Shown here one piece after another: positions 21,670 to 32,326 of a stretch of 64,000 nucleotides of DNA. The stretch lies in the NCBI RefSeq assembly GCF_016808335.1, contig NC_053149.1, positions 34,438,087 through 34,502,086 of the forward strand, given 5' to 3'. The notes under the pieces were generated by a model. The model did no database searches, was not told the DNA's origin, and saw only the letters and a program-made list of their open reading frames with translations. The stretch comes from Panicum virgatum. Taxonomy: Eukaryota; Streptophyta; Magnoliopsida; Poales; Poaceae. Position numbers and translations under genes: made by a program. Numbering within the stretch: position 1 is the stretch's first letter; the number at the start of each line of letters is the position of its first letter.

Positions 21670-23076
21670 AGAAGAAGAAAGTCTAGCTATAGACTATAAA
21701 CGAGTCAAGAATAAAGCTGCCGGGAGTTCAACCCGTTCGTCGAGTCAAGAATAAAGCTGCCGGGAGTTCAACCCGTTCGTCAAGTCAAGAATAAGCTGCC
21801 GGGAGGACAACCCGTGAAAAGTTTAGGTAAGTGAGTCGAGAATTTTGCTACGCAAGGACATGATATACTTTTGAACAATTGGTCGTTCGGTCGAATAATT
21901 CAATTTGGATTTTATTCGCTCGGTCATTCCAATGTTATTTCTTATTTTAAACCAATGACATGAGCCATCCTAAGATTTATTTGCCTCTTCTTGAGAAAGC
22001 CACATCCAAAATTCCATACCTATTTTTGGCGACCATCCTCTCCATGACGGCCGGACCAAGTTGAGTTAAAACACACGAGTAGAGCCGCGCTATGTTACTT
22101 AAATTCTTGATGCGTAGGTTCACACAAACATAGAGAGAATTTTCAGTTTCATTACCATAGGACTAGAATTTTCGTAACCTTAATTATTCTCTTTTTCAAA
22201 ATTCTCTCACTTTGGCAAAAATTAGAACCTAAACCCAAGACCCACGGTTGAATTCGAGATTGTTCGCTATCGATTCATGAAAGTGAACGGTTCCGGTGCA
22301 ACCAAAATTAATGTAGTCGGGAAATATTTTTCGACTTACAAATGTAAAGATGTTTCAGTTCCCCTCTAATTATTCATTTAAACTCATTGCATGCTTTGAG
22401 TCAATTCTGAAATTTCGAAGTTAGAGGAGGATTAAACATCTAAGCATCATTTGGAAAGGGTTTATGTGTTTGATTAACATCCATTGATCAAAATGAGTTC
22501 ACGGGAAAGAGTTGTGCTCTCTACCTACCACCACATGCAAATGATTCAAAGGAGGGGGCAGCCATGCATGGGAAGGACAAGTGATTTTCAGCAAAGATGG
22601 CACTATGTGATGAATGATTAAGCATGGGACAAGGTGAATGACACAAAGTGGAGAAATAATGTTGCAAGTGGACATCAATGGCAAAGGAGTGGTTCACATG
22701 ATTTGGGCGGTGCAAAGCATACAAGATGTACTGGACAGAAGCAAATAATTGCACCAGGAATCCATCAGAGAAAATTGAAGTGGAGAAGAGGGAAAAACAC
22801 CCTAGGCCGGCCGGCCGGCTTGGCCCCTATTTATGCCCTCTAGTGCTCCCCTTTGGCAGGTATGCTCCTCACTCATTCCCTTGCTTATGTTCTTCAAGTT
22901 CTTTGCCCAGAAACATCAGTTAGAGCCCTGAAAAATTCGTCCACCAAAATCTACTCCAAAAATCTCAGAAAATTCACCACAATTCCTAGTTTGTTCCACT
23001 CTTCGATATATTGTTCTCCCGCCGGCAAGAAACCCCCGGTGTGTTTGTTTTTGAGTGTGTGCAGCAAGGAGTCACC
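21670..23076 (+). other. Non-coding interval of element B where RT and integrase would be expected
   Basis: No ORF with RT, RNase H or integrase motifs. Near 21705-21830 three repeats of a ~40-bp unit containing GCCGGGAG and CAACCCG form short GC hairpins; element C has one and a half units (34805-34875). At 22801-22835 a GGCCGGCCGG palindrome and CTATTTATG precede a possible intron with donor CAG|GTATGC (about 22857) and acceptor GTGTGCAG (about 23063), just before the next ORF. Confidence 0.75.
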
Positions 23077-24735
23077 ATGAGTGGCCTCATGAAGTTCATC
23101 GTCGGGAGGAGAAGGACGCGTTCATCAACATTCGATGCATCGGCAAGTTCTTCGTGGAGGCACTCGGTCTCCGAGTCTCCGCGGAGCATGGAGGAAGACA
23201 ACCCCGCACCGAGGAGCGACATGCTGCTCCTTGGTGGGATGAGAGACCCGAGAAGCTCCTCCATGAGATTCACCGAAGGAATGCCACCTCCTCCACGGCG
23301 TTCGACAAGGTCATCCGCACCACCACCATACAAGCCTAAGAATTCAGAATATGGGTTTATTATCTTGTCGAAGGAAGAAGAAGAAAGGCTCAAGTTCATG
23401 AAGGGAAGACTACGAGCAAATTATGATTTTGATGATGAAGCATTGGTGAAGCTGGGATTTCATCATGACATCTATGAGCTATTGGATAACATCGGTTGGA
23501 AGTTATTTTCTGATGGTGTCGCGGTTGATATGCAAGAAGAAGTGGCTCTTGAGATGTTCATGACATTAGAAAAATCAACAGAAATGGTGGATGGTGAAGA
23601 AGTTTCATGTCTGAAATTTAGGCTCAAGAATGAAGAGAAAGTAATCACTTATGGTGAAATAGGAAGCTTGCTCGGATTCAAAAATAATGCATATGAAATG
23701 GTGCAAGTTGAAGATGGAGAGCTTGATGAATTTTGGACAAAAATAGCAAAAGATGTCAACCGCCAAAGAAAGAATATAAGTAATGTTACCCTCCAAATAT
23801 TCCACTCTTGGTTGAGCAAAAGAATTCACGAGAGGATGAGAGAATCAAAGGTCACCGAACAGGAATTAAGTTGGATGTATGCTGCATTGGTGAAGAAGCA
23901 AGTAATTGATCCCACCAACATCATGGTTGAAAGGTGGCTTTGTGAAGCATCATCCGGTATGGGAGAAGTTGGTTCGGGATGTTATCTCACAAAGATAGCC
24001 CGAGCAATGAATCCGAGGTTACGAGTGATCCAAAAATTTTATGTCCCGGGAAGAGATATTGGGATTGATCATTTGAGGCAAGGCCATTATATCGGAGGAG
24101 ATGAAAAGAAGGGATTTACTATTTCTGAGATGGATATTTCCCTCCCCGATCAAAGGCTGAAATTATTTGCAAGAGGGAGGACTGATAGGCGAGTTGAAAA
24201 TATTGTAAAAAAGGTGAAGAAATCAAAAAGAGGAAGGTTAATTGAAGGGACATCGGCATCGGCACATCAAGAAGACTTGGAAGTAAATCTTCCACCGCCA
24301 AGTTCTGCTTATTGGAGAAATGAATTTCAAGGTGCATCAAGTGGACAGGGAAACCCGCAAGGATGGACGAGTCAATGGGAAGGAAGCCAAGAACAAGCAT
24401 GGGGGCATGCTGCGGCAGCATCCCCACCATTTAGCAACTACGGCTACCCACCCTCGTCATACCAAGGAGAGATGCCCGACCCATCATTTGGAGCACAATA
24501 TTTTGACCTCTCTCAACCAGAACAAGGAATGAGAATTATGGGTGCTTATGCGAGAAGAAACATGGAAGATATAGATGCCATCCGGAGGCATACAACCCAA
24601 CTAGAAGGTGGAACCGCAGGAATTGCATATCAAATGGGACTTCTAGGTCTGGCGCCACCGGAACAATTTAATGGAGGAACATTTCAGCAGTATTATGATC
24701 AAGAATACAACGCAAGAGCCAATCAAGGAGATTGA
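23077..24735 (+). CDS. Element B envelope-position ORF (Athila ORF1-like), intact
   Basis: ATG at 23077 (Met-Ser-Gly) gives 552 residues; the frame is also open upstream to 23011, but the shorter start follows a good CACC context and a splice acceptor. The N-terminal 90 residues are Ser/Arg/Pro-rich. The central 300 residues are globular and charged (YDFDDEALVKLGFHHDIYEL..., EKVITYGEIGSLLGFK..., SGMGEVGSGCYLTKIARAMN), resembling the Athila ORF-1 family. The last 150 residues are Gly/Gln/Tyr/Pro-rich and disordered-looking. I see no signal peptide, membrane segment or fusion peptide, so 'envelope' describes position only. No stops or frameshifts are present although the gag of the same copy is broken. 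The ortholog in element C is disrupted. Confidence 0.8.
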   Translation: MSGLMKFIVGRRRTRSSTFDASASSSWRHSVSESPRSMEEDNPAPRSDMLLLGGMRDPRSSSMRFTEGMPPPPRRSTRSSAPPPYKPKNSEYGFIILSKEEEERLKFMKGRLRANYDFDDEALVKLGFHHDIYELLDNIGWKLFSDGVAVDMQEEVALEMFMTLEKSTEMVDGEEVSCLKFRLKNEEKVITYGEIGSLLGFKNNAYEMVQVEDGELDEFWTKIAKDVNRQRKNISNVTLQIFHSWLSKRIHERMRESKVTEQELSWMYAALVKKQVIDPTNIMVERWLCEASSGMGEVGSGCYLTKIARAMNPRLRVIQKFYVPGRDIGIDHLRQGHYIGGDEKKGFTISEMDISLPDQRLKLFARGRTDRRVENIVKKVKKSKRGRLIEGTSASAHQEDLEVNLPPPSSAYWRNEFQGASSGQGNPQGWTSQWEGSQEQAWGHAAAASPPFSNYGYPPSSYQGEMPDPSFGAQYFDLSQPEQGMRIMGAYARRNMEDIDAIRRHTTQLEGGTAGIAYQMGLLGLAPPEQFNGGTFQQYYDQEYNARANQGD

Positions 24736-26595
24736 TCGATGGCATGACCATGAACAAAATGCTCGCACGTGTGGTTTGGATTTTCTATTTCTTTTCATTC
24801 ATTTTCAGCATGTGTGCAAGCTTGTGTGTGCGTAGCAATTTTCTGTTTTATTTATTTCAGCATGTGTGCAATTTGTTTTCTTTTGTCTTCATCACCATGA
24901 TAAATAAATGCATCACCCACGCTTTAATGTTATGGTTAGTAATGATGATAGAAAGTTTGTGCCATGTTAAAATATGATGATTGTTGCCGCTTTGTCTACA
25001 TTCTTGTGCTTGGTCTATGCATGATTAAACTAATGCTCTCTTTAACATGATCTGAAAATTAATTAAATGCCGGCTAATTCAATTGTGGAGGTTATGATAA
25101 ATTAGGACCCATATCTTTTACTCTTGCTCTCTTACTTAAGCTTGTCAAGGAAAATTTAATTTGGATTTAATTTTGAGCTAACCTTGTCAATGATACCTTT
25201 TGCATTTGCTCTACCCTTCTACAAGCTTAAATGATATATCATAAAAACCATAGAGCAAGAATTATTTTCAAGTGAATTAATTCAGGATTTATCTTCTTTG
25301 GTACGAGACTAAGAAGCTGACCATTCCGTATTTTTGCGTACCTATCTTTTGCTAGCCATTCTATCCATGCATTGTGAGTTTCTATGCCGGAAACATGGCA
25401 AACCTCGCTGGATATCCACCCTTAACCAAAAACATCTTTTTGTGAAACACCTCCTTGACCACAACCTATATATTGAGTATATATTTATTTCGACGGCAAA
25501 ACAGTGGAATCAAGAGCAAAATTCAGTAAAACATAAGCTTGGGAAGCATCAAAGAGTTCGCAGAAGAAAAATCCGAAGAAGTGGAGGCCTACAGGCAGTA
25601 GGCCGGCCGGCTCAACACCCCTAGGCCGGCCGGCCTGCCCCTTTTCCTCCTCTGTTGGCTTCAATCTTTCACGAGGAGATGCTCCCTTAAATTCCAAAGT
25701 TATGTCCAGAGAATTGATAGAAGTTTTGTGCACTCACTCCATCAAGTTATCATCACATCATTGCTTGAGGACAAGCAAACATTCAAGCATGGGGGGGAGG
25801 TGGAGTAAGTGCATTGTGTTGCCAGTGGTTCTGAAGAGCAAAAAGAAAAAAATAAAAAAAAAGAGGAAGAGAGAAAAGAAAAAAAATAAATAATGATGAA
25901 AAGCTCCTCGGTCCCATTTGCTTCATTAAACTCCAGGTACTTTGAAGATTATTCTATACTCAATTATTCCAACCATGTGCAATCTGATAACAAGGACTTC
26001 AGTCGTGCCTTGGGATCAACCGTTGCCATTTGCACATGTCCACCATCTAAAGTGTGTGTTCCATTCTCTCCTTCTCCACAAAGAAATTATTTTCCAATGG
26101 TCTTTTTGACGAGTCTCGGTAAATCCATAAGAAGTATTTCTTGTTTTGACAATATCTTGATTATAATATCTTTTGTTAGGACTAACCTTTCCAGAGCTCC
26201 AGATAAAGCCTCACACATATATATGAGAGAAAGAAAGGAGAGAGTTCTAGCAAGTTTGAGAGACAAGATGAGCTGAGAGTTTCCATGAGCAAATTGCAAT
26301 GAGGTTTGAATTATTGATCTTGGTTTAGTATTACTTATGGAACTTACTTTCTTACTCCTGAGACTTGTTTAATTTTGAGAGCATGTGCTTAATAATTGTG
26401 GGGAAGCATTTAACTTGTATCTACCTTCCACATTGAAAAAGCTGGGTACAACTTGAACTAATAAATACAAAATATTTTTTGGGAGCATTGTGTTTTCTCG
26501 TGTATGATCAAGTGCAGGGATTGGACACTGAAAGGCAGTGCTGATTTTTATCAAAGACTTACTCGAGGACGAGCAAGGTTTAAGCATGGGGGGAA
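24736..26595 (+). other. 3' non-coding region of element B
   Basis: 1.86 kb without a convincing gene. It holds a GGCCGGCC palindrome pair (25600-25640), a purine run (25840-25892) and a second polypurine-like block GCATGGGGGGGAGG near 25789. A 127-codon ORF (25893-26276) is about 93% identical to its counterpart in C, but nothing shows that it is translated. The true polypurine tract (GCATGGGGGGAA) ends at 26595. Confidence 0.7.
26583..26595 (+). other. Polypurine tract of element B
   Basis: GCATGGGGGGAA directly before the 3' LTR start TGTTGGCG. Element C has the same tract before 43662. Confidence 0.8.
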
Positions 26596-28016
26596 TGTTG
26601 GCGCTCCTTAAGTATCCATTTTATCCCCTGTTTAACTTTGATAATGGCATGAATTTAATATCAAAATCACTAACCATCCTAACCTCGGCCCAATTATTGG
26701 TCGTTTTCACGTTTGCACATATATTTTGGAGGTACTTCGTTTTTGCAGGTTTTTGACCAATTTTGGAGCATGAAATGGCGAGGCCCACGATCACGCGATG
26801 ACACGAAGAATGACGAAGGCCAAAGCCCGAACAAAGGATCGAAGGCCATGATGATTAGAGGCCCATTCATGCACATCCACCCTCCAATGAAGCCCAAAAG
26901 ACAAAGCCCACAAGATAAGATTGAGATGCTTCGGGGCTAAGCAAAGCAAAGAGATATTTAAGGAAGGATTTTCCATCCTATCCTTCTTCTCGAAGAAATC
27001 TCGAAGATAACGACGTCTAAAGGGGTGCAATCGTGAAAGACATAAATTCTAGAAGATTCCAGGAGACTTGGGGAGAAAGTTGATCACCAGCCGGCGAAGG
27101 AAAGACCCAGGCCGGCCGGCCTAGGCTCATTGGGCCGGCCGGCCCAGCCTGTTTTTAGGTCGGTTCGACCTCCCCTTTGACCGAGGGTTCCCTGAGGCTA
27201 TTTAAAGACCCCTTCCCAAGGTTCACGGGGAGAGCAATTCGGGAGACGACGCCAAGGAGCAGAGAAAATAGAGGGACACCTCTCGGAGAGCCGAGGGTCG
27301 TGCTAGTTGTCTAGGGTTTGCCCTAGCTGACGTGGGAACCTTGCAAGGAAGACCACGTCGGAGTTCTGGAGCTAGGATCATCAAGATCAAGGTAGGGCCC
27401 CGGTTGTGATCTTGTGATGTACTATCATTCATGGTGAAGTTATTTGTGTTTCCGAATGTTTAGCGACCATGTTCTCCTCTTTCGATTTCGTTCTTTTCTT
27501 TGGGTTCGCTTCATCTTAGATCTATTATCGAGATAGATCACTTAGCATGATCTTGTAGTCATGGTGGCTAGAGGTTCATGGCGGAACTACCAAAGTGAGT
27601 TCGACTTGCTTCAGGGTATCCCGTTGAAAAGGGGGGCATCGTGACAGGCCGTCTCCACAGAGTAGGTTGGGTATCGAGGGATCGGATTGGAGATTTTGGG
27701 GTTAAAGAGGCTTTTCATTGAGATTCACATCTATCTTACTTCACTTTATCTAGCTGGAACTACAACATATGCATGATCTAGGTGATCTGGATTGGTTATC
27801 TCTAACTTTCTCTTGCTACCTTCGGTGTTTGTCGTGTTTTTAGTAGATTGGATTCATTTTCACCATCTCACATAAAGGAATCTCTATGCTAGTAGATTGT
27901 TTCTTGTCTCTTTGGTTCCGTGGATTGATAAACCTTGGGGGAATACTCTGAGGGAAAAGCTATACGAAACCGTGCGCTTGCGGTATATAAATCGGGGGCG
28001 CTAAGGAGCGTCAACA
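26596..28016 (+). repeat. 3' LTR of element B
   Basis: Same termini as the 5' copy, ending GAGCGTCAACA at 28016 and followed by the TSD CCTAC. About 15 point or one-base differences from 17464-18886 were found by eye. TATA box CTATTTAAAG at 27198-27207. Confidence 0.95.
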
Positions 28017-30583
28017 CCTACAAACTTGGCAACCACTTTACCACGGTGGTTCCTTGTCAATACATAATCGGCGTAAAATGATACATGAGATGATTCTTTT
28101 GCCTTGATCTTGGTTGAGTTAGAGGCCTTGAACTTATCTTCTTTGAATGAAGATGCAACAATCTTAGCACCCTCATCACATGTTGTGCCTCTCTTGATGA
28201 ATTTGACATGACCACTTTCTTGAATCACATCATCTGTCTTGTGAACGGGAGTGGTCATGTTCACTATACCTCCTTGAGCACCCAAGGCGATCTTGTTCTT
28301 GTTCTTGATAAATGGAACGGCATGTGGTGTACCTTGCCCATTCCTACCAAGTCCCTTACCTCTTTCAAACCCAAACTTGCTCATGTATCTTGACCCAAAT
28401 CCCTTGGTATGTTTCTCAAACTCACCTACCCTTGTTGAGGGATTTTTCTTTGGGACTTGAGTGTGTGATGAAGCTTCTTCTTGCAACAAATGAGTGAGTC
28501 TAGAAATTTCTTTCTTCATTGCATTCATCTCAACATGGTTAGTAGCACAAGTTTGAATATCGATATTAAAGCACCGTGCACATCCATTACTCGTAGAAGG
28601 ACTAGATGAATTAGATGTCTCTCTAGTCTTAGAAGTACTTTCCCAAAGAGTATTAAATTGAACTTCAAGTGCCGTGTGATTAGCTTGTAAGCTTGTCATG
28701 CTCTCTTGAAGTTTCTCATTATCCTTCCTTAGGAAAGTGTTAGTGTCATTGACAAAAGAAAATTTTCTAGTCAAATAATCCACTATTTCTTTTTCACTAG
28801 AGAGTGACTCTTTTAACTCAAGAAGAGTGCCATCCTTGACTTTGATTGAGTTCACAAGCATCTTGTTTTCCTCCCTTTCATAGGCGAGGTCCTTTTCAAG
28901 AGCTTTGAATTTTTCTCTCTCAAGTCTAAGCAATTCTTCTTGTGTTTCAAGAGTCTCATCCGCTTCGTCTAGTTTCATAACTAATTTCATCATTTTAGTT
29001 GCGGCCCCTTTACCATATTTCTTGACTATTTTAGCAACTTCTACTTCATTATCCATTTCATCATCCGATGAGTTTGGAGATGTTACCTTGGAGTTTTTAG
29101 CCATGAGGCACATGATAGGATCTTCATCCTCATCATCGGTGAGATCTTCAAACAATCTTGTAGGATGTGGAGATGATGCCTTGAAAGCCATGGTTGCAAC
29201 ATCTTCTTTCTCGGACTCACTTTCTTGTTGTGAATCCCATTCTTGGGCAAGATGAGCTTCTCCGGCTTGCTTCTTGTATCTTGATCTATCTCTCTTGGAT
29301 GAGTTTTCTTTAGTGTCTTTGTTCTTCTTCTTTTCTTCCGGGCAATCGGCAATGAAATGCCCAACTTTGTTACACCCAAAACATGACCTATTAGATCTTC
29401 TTCTTGGCTCATACTTATTGTTCTTCTCAAAGTTTCTAAAGTTGCTTTTCTTCATTACTCTTGTGAAGTTCTTGATAAAGAAGGCCATTTGCTCATCATC
29501 AAGCTCGTTATCATCATCACTACTAGTGCCTTCGATTTTTGAGGATTGGTTTGCCTTTTCTTTGCCTTTTGACTTAGCTTGAAGTGCCAACCCATTGTTT
29601 TTGGCTGCTTGTTCTTGAAGATCGGCTAGATCTTGATTAATTTTGACTCTCTTCCATTGATCATGGTGAGCTTCAATTCTTCCAAGGACATTCTCGGCGG
29701 TGAAGTGCTTGAAACCTCTTTCGGCTCTAATCAAACTAGGTAGAGTAACATACCTAGCCATATACACAGTCAAGAGCTTATCCACGATCTCATGGTCACC
29801 CTACTTGTCACCACCAAGTGATTTGATTTGATTTGTGATCTTCTTCATGCGGTTGTACATTTCTTTGACATTTTCATCTTTCTTCATGGAGAATAGTCTC
29901 AATTCATCTTCTAATGTCTTGATTCTTGATTCACGGACTTTCCTTGAACCTTGATGATTTACTTGGAGAGTGTCCCAAGCATCTTTGGCAGTTGGTGCAT
30001 CCTCTATCTTGTCAAACTCCTCGGGACATACGGATGTGTGTAGGATATTCAATGCTTGAAAGTTCCTTTGTAGCACATATGCTTGAATCGGTGTTGGAGT
30101 TTCATCTTCATCCGGAACTTTCCAAAGATCCTTGTGGATTGCATATCCGGAGCCATCAATGAAAGGTGGCTTGCCCATGTGAATTGATGCATTATGCTCA
30201 CTAGGTAGAGAAAAAGTTTAGTCATGAGCAACTCTTCGATAATCACCTTTGCCTTCTGACTTTGATGAGCTGCCCTTGTTTGAAGAGCGTGAGGCTCTTC
30301 TCTTGGAATCGGGGTCGGAGTCATCACTAGAATCGATAATAACTCGGGAGCTAGTCTTTTTCTTCCTTTGCTCCTTCTTCTTTTTCCTCCATGCCTTTCA
30401 CTTCTCATAAGGCATCTCATCATCGGATGTCTCTTCTTCACTTTCTTCTCCACCATTCTTATACTTTCCCTTCTTGTTGTTGTTGGATGGCTCTACATTC
30501 TTGTCTTTGTCTCTTTTATCACTGGGATCTCCTTTTTCACCTTCATTTACCGGATTATCTAGATTCTTTTCATCATCCGACAT
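28017..30583 (-). pseudogene. Element D gag
   Basis: Sirevirus-type gag read from ATG 30583 (MSDDEKNLDNP). Order: acidic/Lys-rich N-terminus, a central Gag domain (IQAYVLQRNFQALNIL near 30080; KIEDAPTAKDAWDTL near 29980), a zinc knuckle CFGCNKVGHFIADC near 29355-29400 (C-x2-C-x4-H-x4-C), then a long coiled-coil region (28950-28650, rich in Glu/Leu/Lys) and a linker entering the protease. Stops interrupt it at about 30398, 30220 and 29800; each looks like a single substitution because the sense on both sides is continuous. The 5' end of B's target duplication is within its last codons, so protease and integrase now lie 10.5 kb away. Confidence 0.85.
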
Positions 30584-30622
30584 CTTGACCTCTCCGAACG
30601 GTTAAACCCTTTGAATGGAGAG

Positions 30623-30638
30623 CCTTGCTTTGATACCA
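30623..30638 (-). other. Primer binding site of element D (initiator tRNA-Met type)
   Basis: On the minus strand TGGTATCAAAGCAAGG, two bases after the 5' LTR. It matches the usual plant copia PBS TGGTATCAGAGC with one change. Confidence 0.85.
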
Positions 30639-30640
30639 AT

Positions 30641-31983
30641 TGAAAGGATCTTAAGATGCCTAGGGGGGTGAATAGGCAATCTGCAATTTAAAAACACTTA
30701 ACAAAACGGTCAGACACAGACCAGCCCTGATACTCCGGGTAGAATCCCGGATACTCCGGGTTTTTGTGATCCGGAGTATCCGGAGATATATCCGGAGTCT
30801 CCGGGTATGAACGACCTGAAAGGAAACTGCAAGAATCTATGTATGAAAAGTAGATCGAGCCAAAGTATGAGTACCAGGGGTTCCTTAAGGTTGATATCCA
30901 ACAAACAAAACTTACTAGAAACTCGTGAGTGAGTAGATCGAGCTCAAACCCTAGAAATGAAGTCTCACAAGCAAATAGCAAAGAAATCAAGTAAACTAAC
31001 ATGAAAGAGACAAGGATTTGTTTCCCGAAGTTCACACCCGAAGGTGCTACGTCTCCGTTGAGGAAGAATTCGAGAGACGGTGCTCAAGAACCCCTATGCT
31101 CCTCTTCCAAGGGCGAGATCACCTCTCAAGCCCAAGGTTACTTACTATGGATTCCTCGGCGAGGAATGGAGCTTACAAACTTCTTGTGCAGCTCACAATC
31201 TTGATTGAGCAATCACAAGCACGCCTAGCCGTCTAGGAGCACAAGGCTCCAAGAGTAACAAACTTGAATCCGCGGACTTGACCAAAACCAAGTGCTCAAG
31301 AGATGGGAATGAGGCTCACTTGCACGAATCCTTGCTCTTGCTTGCTTCTCACTCAAATCCCTCAAGGGAATCACTCAAGAATGGAGAAAAGGGAGTGAGA
31401 GCGCTCTTTCTTGGCTTAGGTTTGAGTTCAGCTCATCAAAGTGGCAAGAGAGAGGGCTGAAGGGGTATGGTGGGGGTATTTATAGTCTTCAGCCCAGAAA
31501 TAGCCGTTGGGCGAAAGGGTACCCGGAAATTCCGGGTATATGCCCGGAGACTCCGGGCAACTCTAGTTTTTCAGCCCGAAAACAGCACCCGGACACTCCG
31601 GGCAAAGGGGTCCGGAGTATCCAGCCCTATACTCGGAGTATCCGGGTTAGGCAGGGAAACTTCGATTTTTGCTATCTTGAATTGTTTTGTGGCTCACAAG
31701 TATTTGTCTAGGTTCTCTTGAGCACTAATTTCAAGTCAACACCTTTGAATTAAGTCCCTCTTGATAGTACGGCATCCCTATACTCAAATTTCAAAAATAA
31801 AATCTAATTCCATGAGTATACTTGAACACCGCCTTTTTCATTTATTTTTTGAGGGGCCATACACCATCACTTGATTCACCTATACATATTCATCACCTGC
31901 ACACATGCTTAATTACACAATTAAATATACATGTGTTTTGTTATTATTCACCAAAACCCACCTAGAGGCCTAGATCACTTTCA
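30641..31983 (-). repeat. 5' LTR of element D
   Basis: 1,343 bp, from TGAAAGGATC to ATCACTTTCA in + orientation. The minus-strand TATA box CTATAAATA is at 31478-31486. Clusters of CCGG palindromes lie at about 30724-30806 and 31520-31640. The adjacent GGAAT (31984-31988) is the target duplication. Confidence 0.92.
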
Positions 31984-32058
31984 GGAATACTCTAAGGGAA
32001 AAGCTACACGATCCGTGCGCTTGTGGTATATAAATTGGGGCGCTAAAGAGTGTCAACA
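31984..32058 (+). repeat. 5' LTR of element C, last part
   Basis: Resumes C's LTR after D and ends GTGTCAACA at 32058, matching 45013-45088 of the 3' LTR. Confidence 0.88.
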
Positions 32059-32067
32059 AGCTTTGTC

Positions 32068-32085
32068 TGGCGCCATTGCCGGGGA
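32068..32085 (+). other. Primer binding site of element C
   Basis: TGGCGCCATTGCCGGGGA, the tRNA-Asp-type PBS of element B with one G-to-A change. Confidence 0.85.
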
Positions 32086-32326
32086 TCCATCGATTTATGA
32101 TCCAATCTTACTTGCATCCGTAAATATTTCTTTTTCTTGATCTTTCTTTTTGACCTTTTTAGATCTCTTGCTTACTAAAAAAAACGGATCTATTCCACGA
32201 AAATCAATCTAATCTAGAGTTTGCTCTATTTTGCTTTATTTTTCTTTTATGTTTTAGATCTTGTATATTCATCTTTTAGATCTCGTATATATTTTTATTT
32301 TTCTTTTCACTAACAACTAACAGGAG

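Larger units (their letters stand above)
17464..28016 (+). mobile_element. Element B: complete non-autonomous Athila-like element (10,553 bp)
   Basis: Both LTRs (17464-18886 and 26596-28016), the TSD CCTAC on both sides, primer site, polypurine tract and internal region are present. The internal region holds broken gag, a protease ORF, about 1.4 kb of non-coding DNA, an intact 552-residue envelope-position ORF and 1.9 kb of 3' non-coding DNA. RT, RNase H and integrase are absent. By eye the LTRs differ at about 15 positions in 1.42 kb, so insertion was recent. It is inserted in copia element D. Confidence 0.95.
10857..31983 (-). mobile_element. Element D: Sirevirus-type Ty1/copia element with RT deletion, interrupted by B
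   Basis: Minus-strand element with LTRs at 30641-31983 (5') and 10857-12207 (3'), an initiator-tRNA-Met-like primer site, a long gag with zinc knuckle, protease/integrase, an RNase H remnant and an extra 3' ORF. The LTR starting TGAAAGTGATC on the minus strand, the long gag and the extra 3' gene fit the Sirevirus (Maximus/SIRE) group. The polypurine tract AAAAAGGGGGAGAT abuts the 3' LTR. Element B is inserted between gag and protease. The copy is dead: the RT core is missing and gag has several stops. Confidence 0.9.

Noticed and set aside
21705..21830. CRISPR-like array
   Set aside because: Only three short tandem units without unique spacers, in a plant retrotransposon; this is a tandem repeat.
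25893..26276. 127-codon ORF conserved between B and C
   Set aside because: The nucleotide sequence as a whole is equally conserved around it; no sign of protein-level selection can be seen from two copies.
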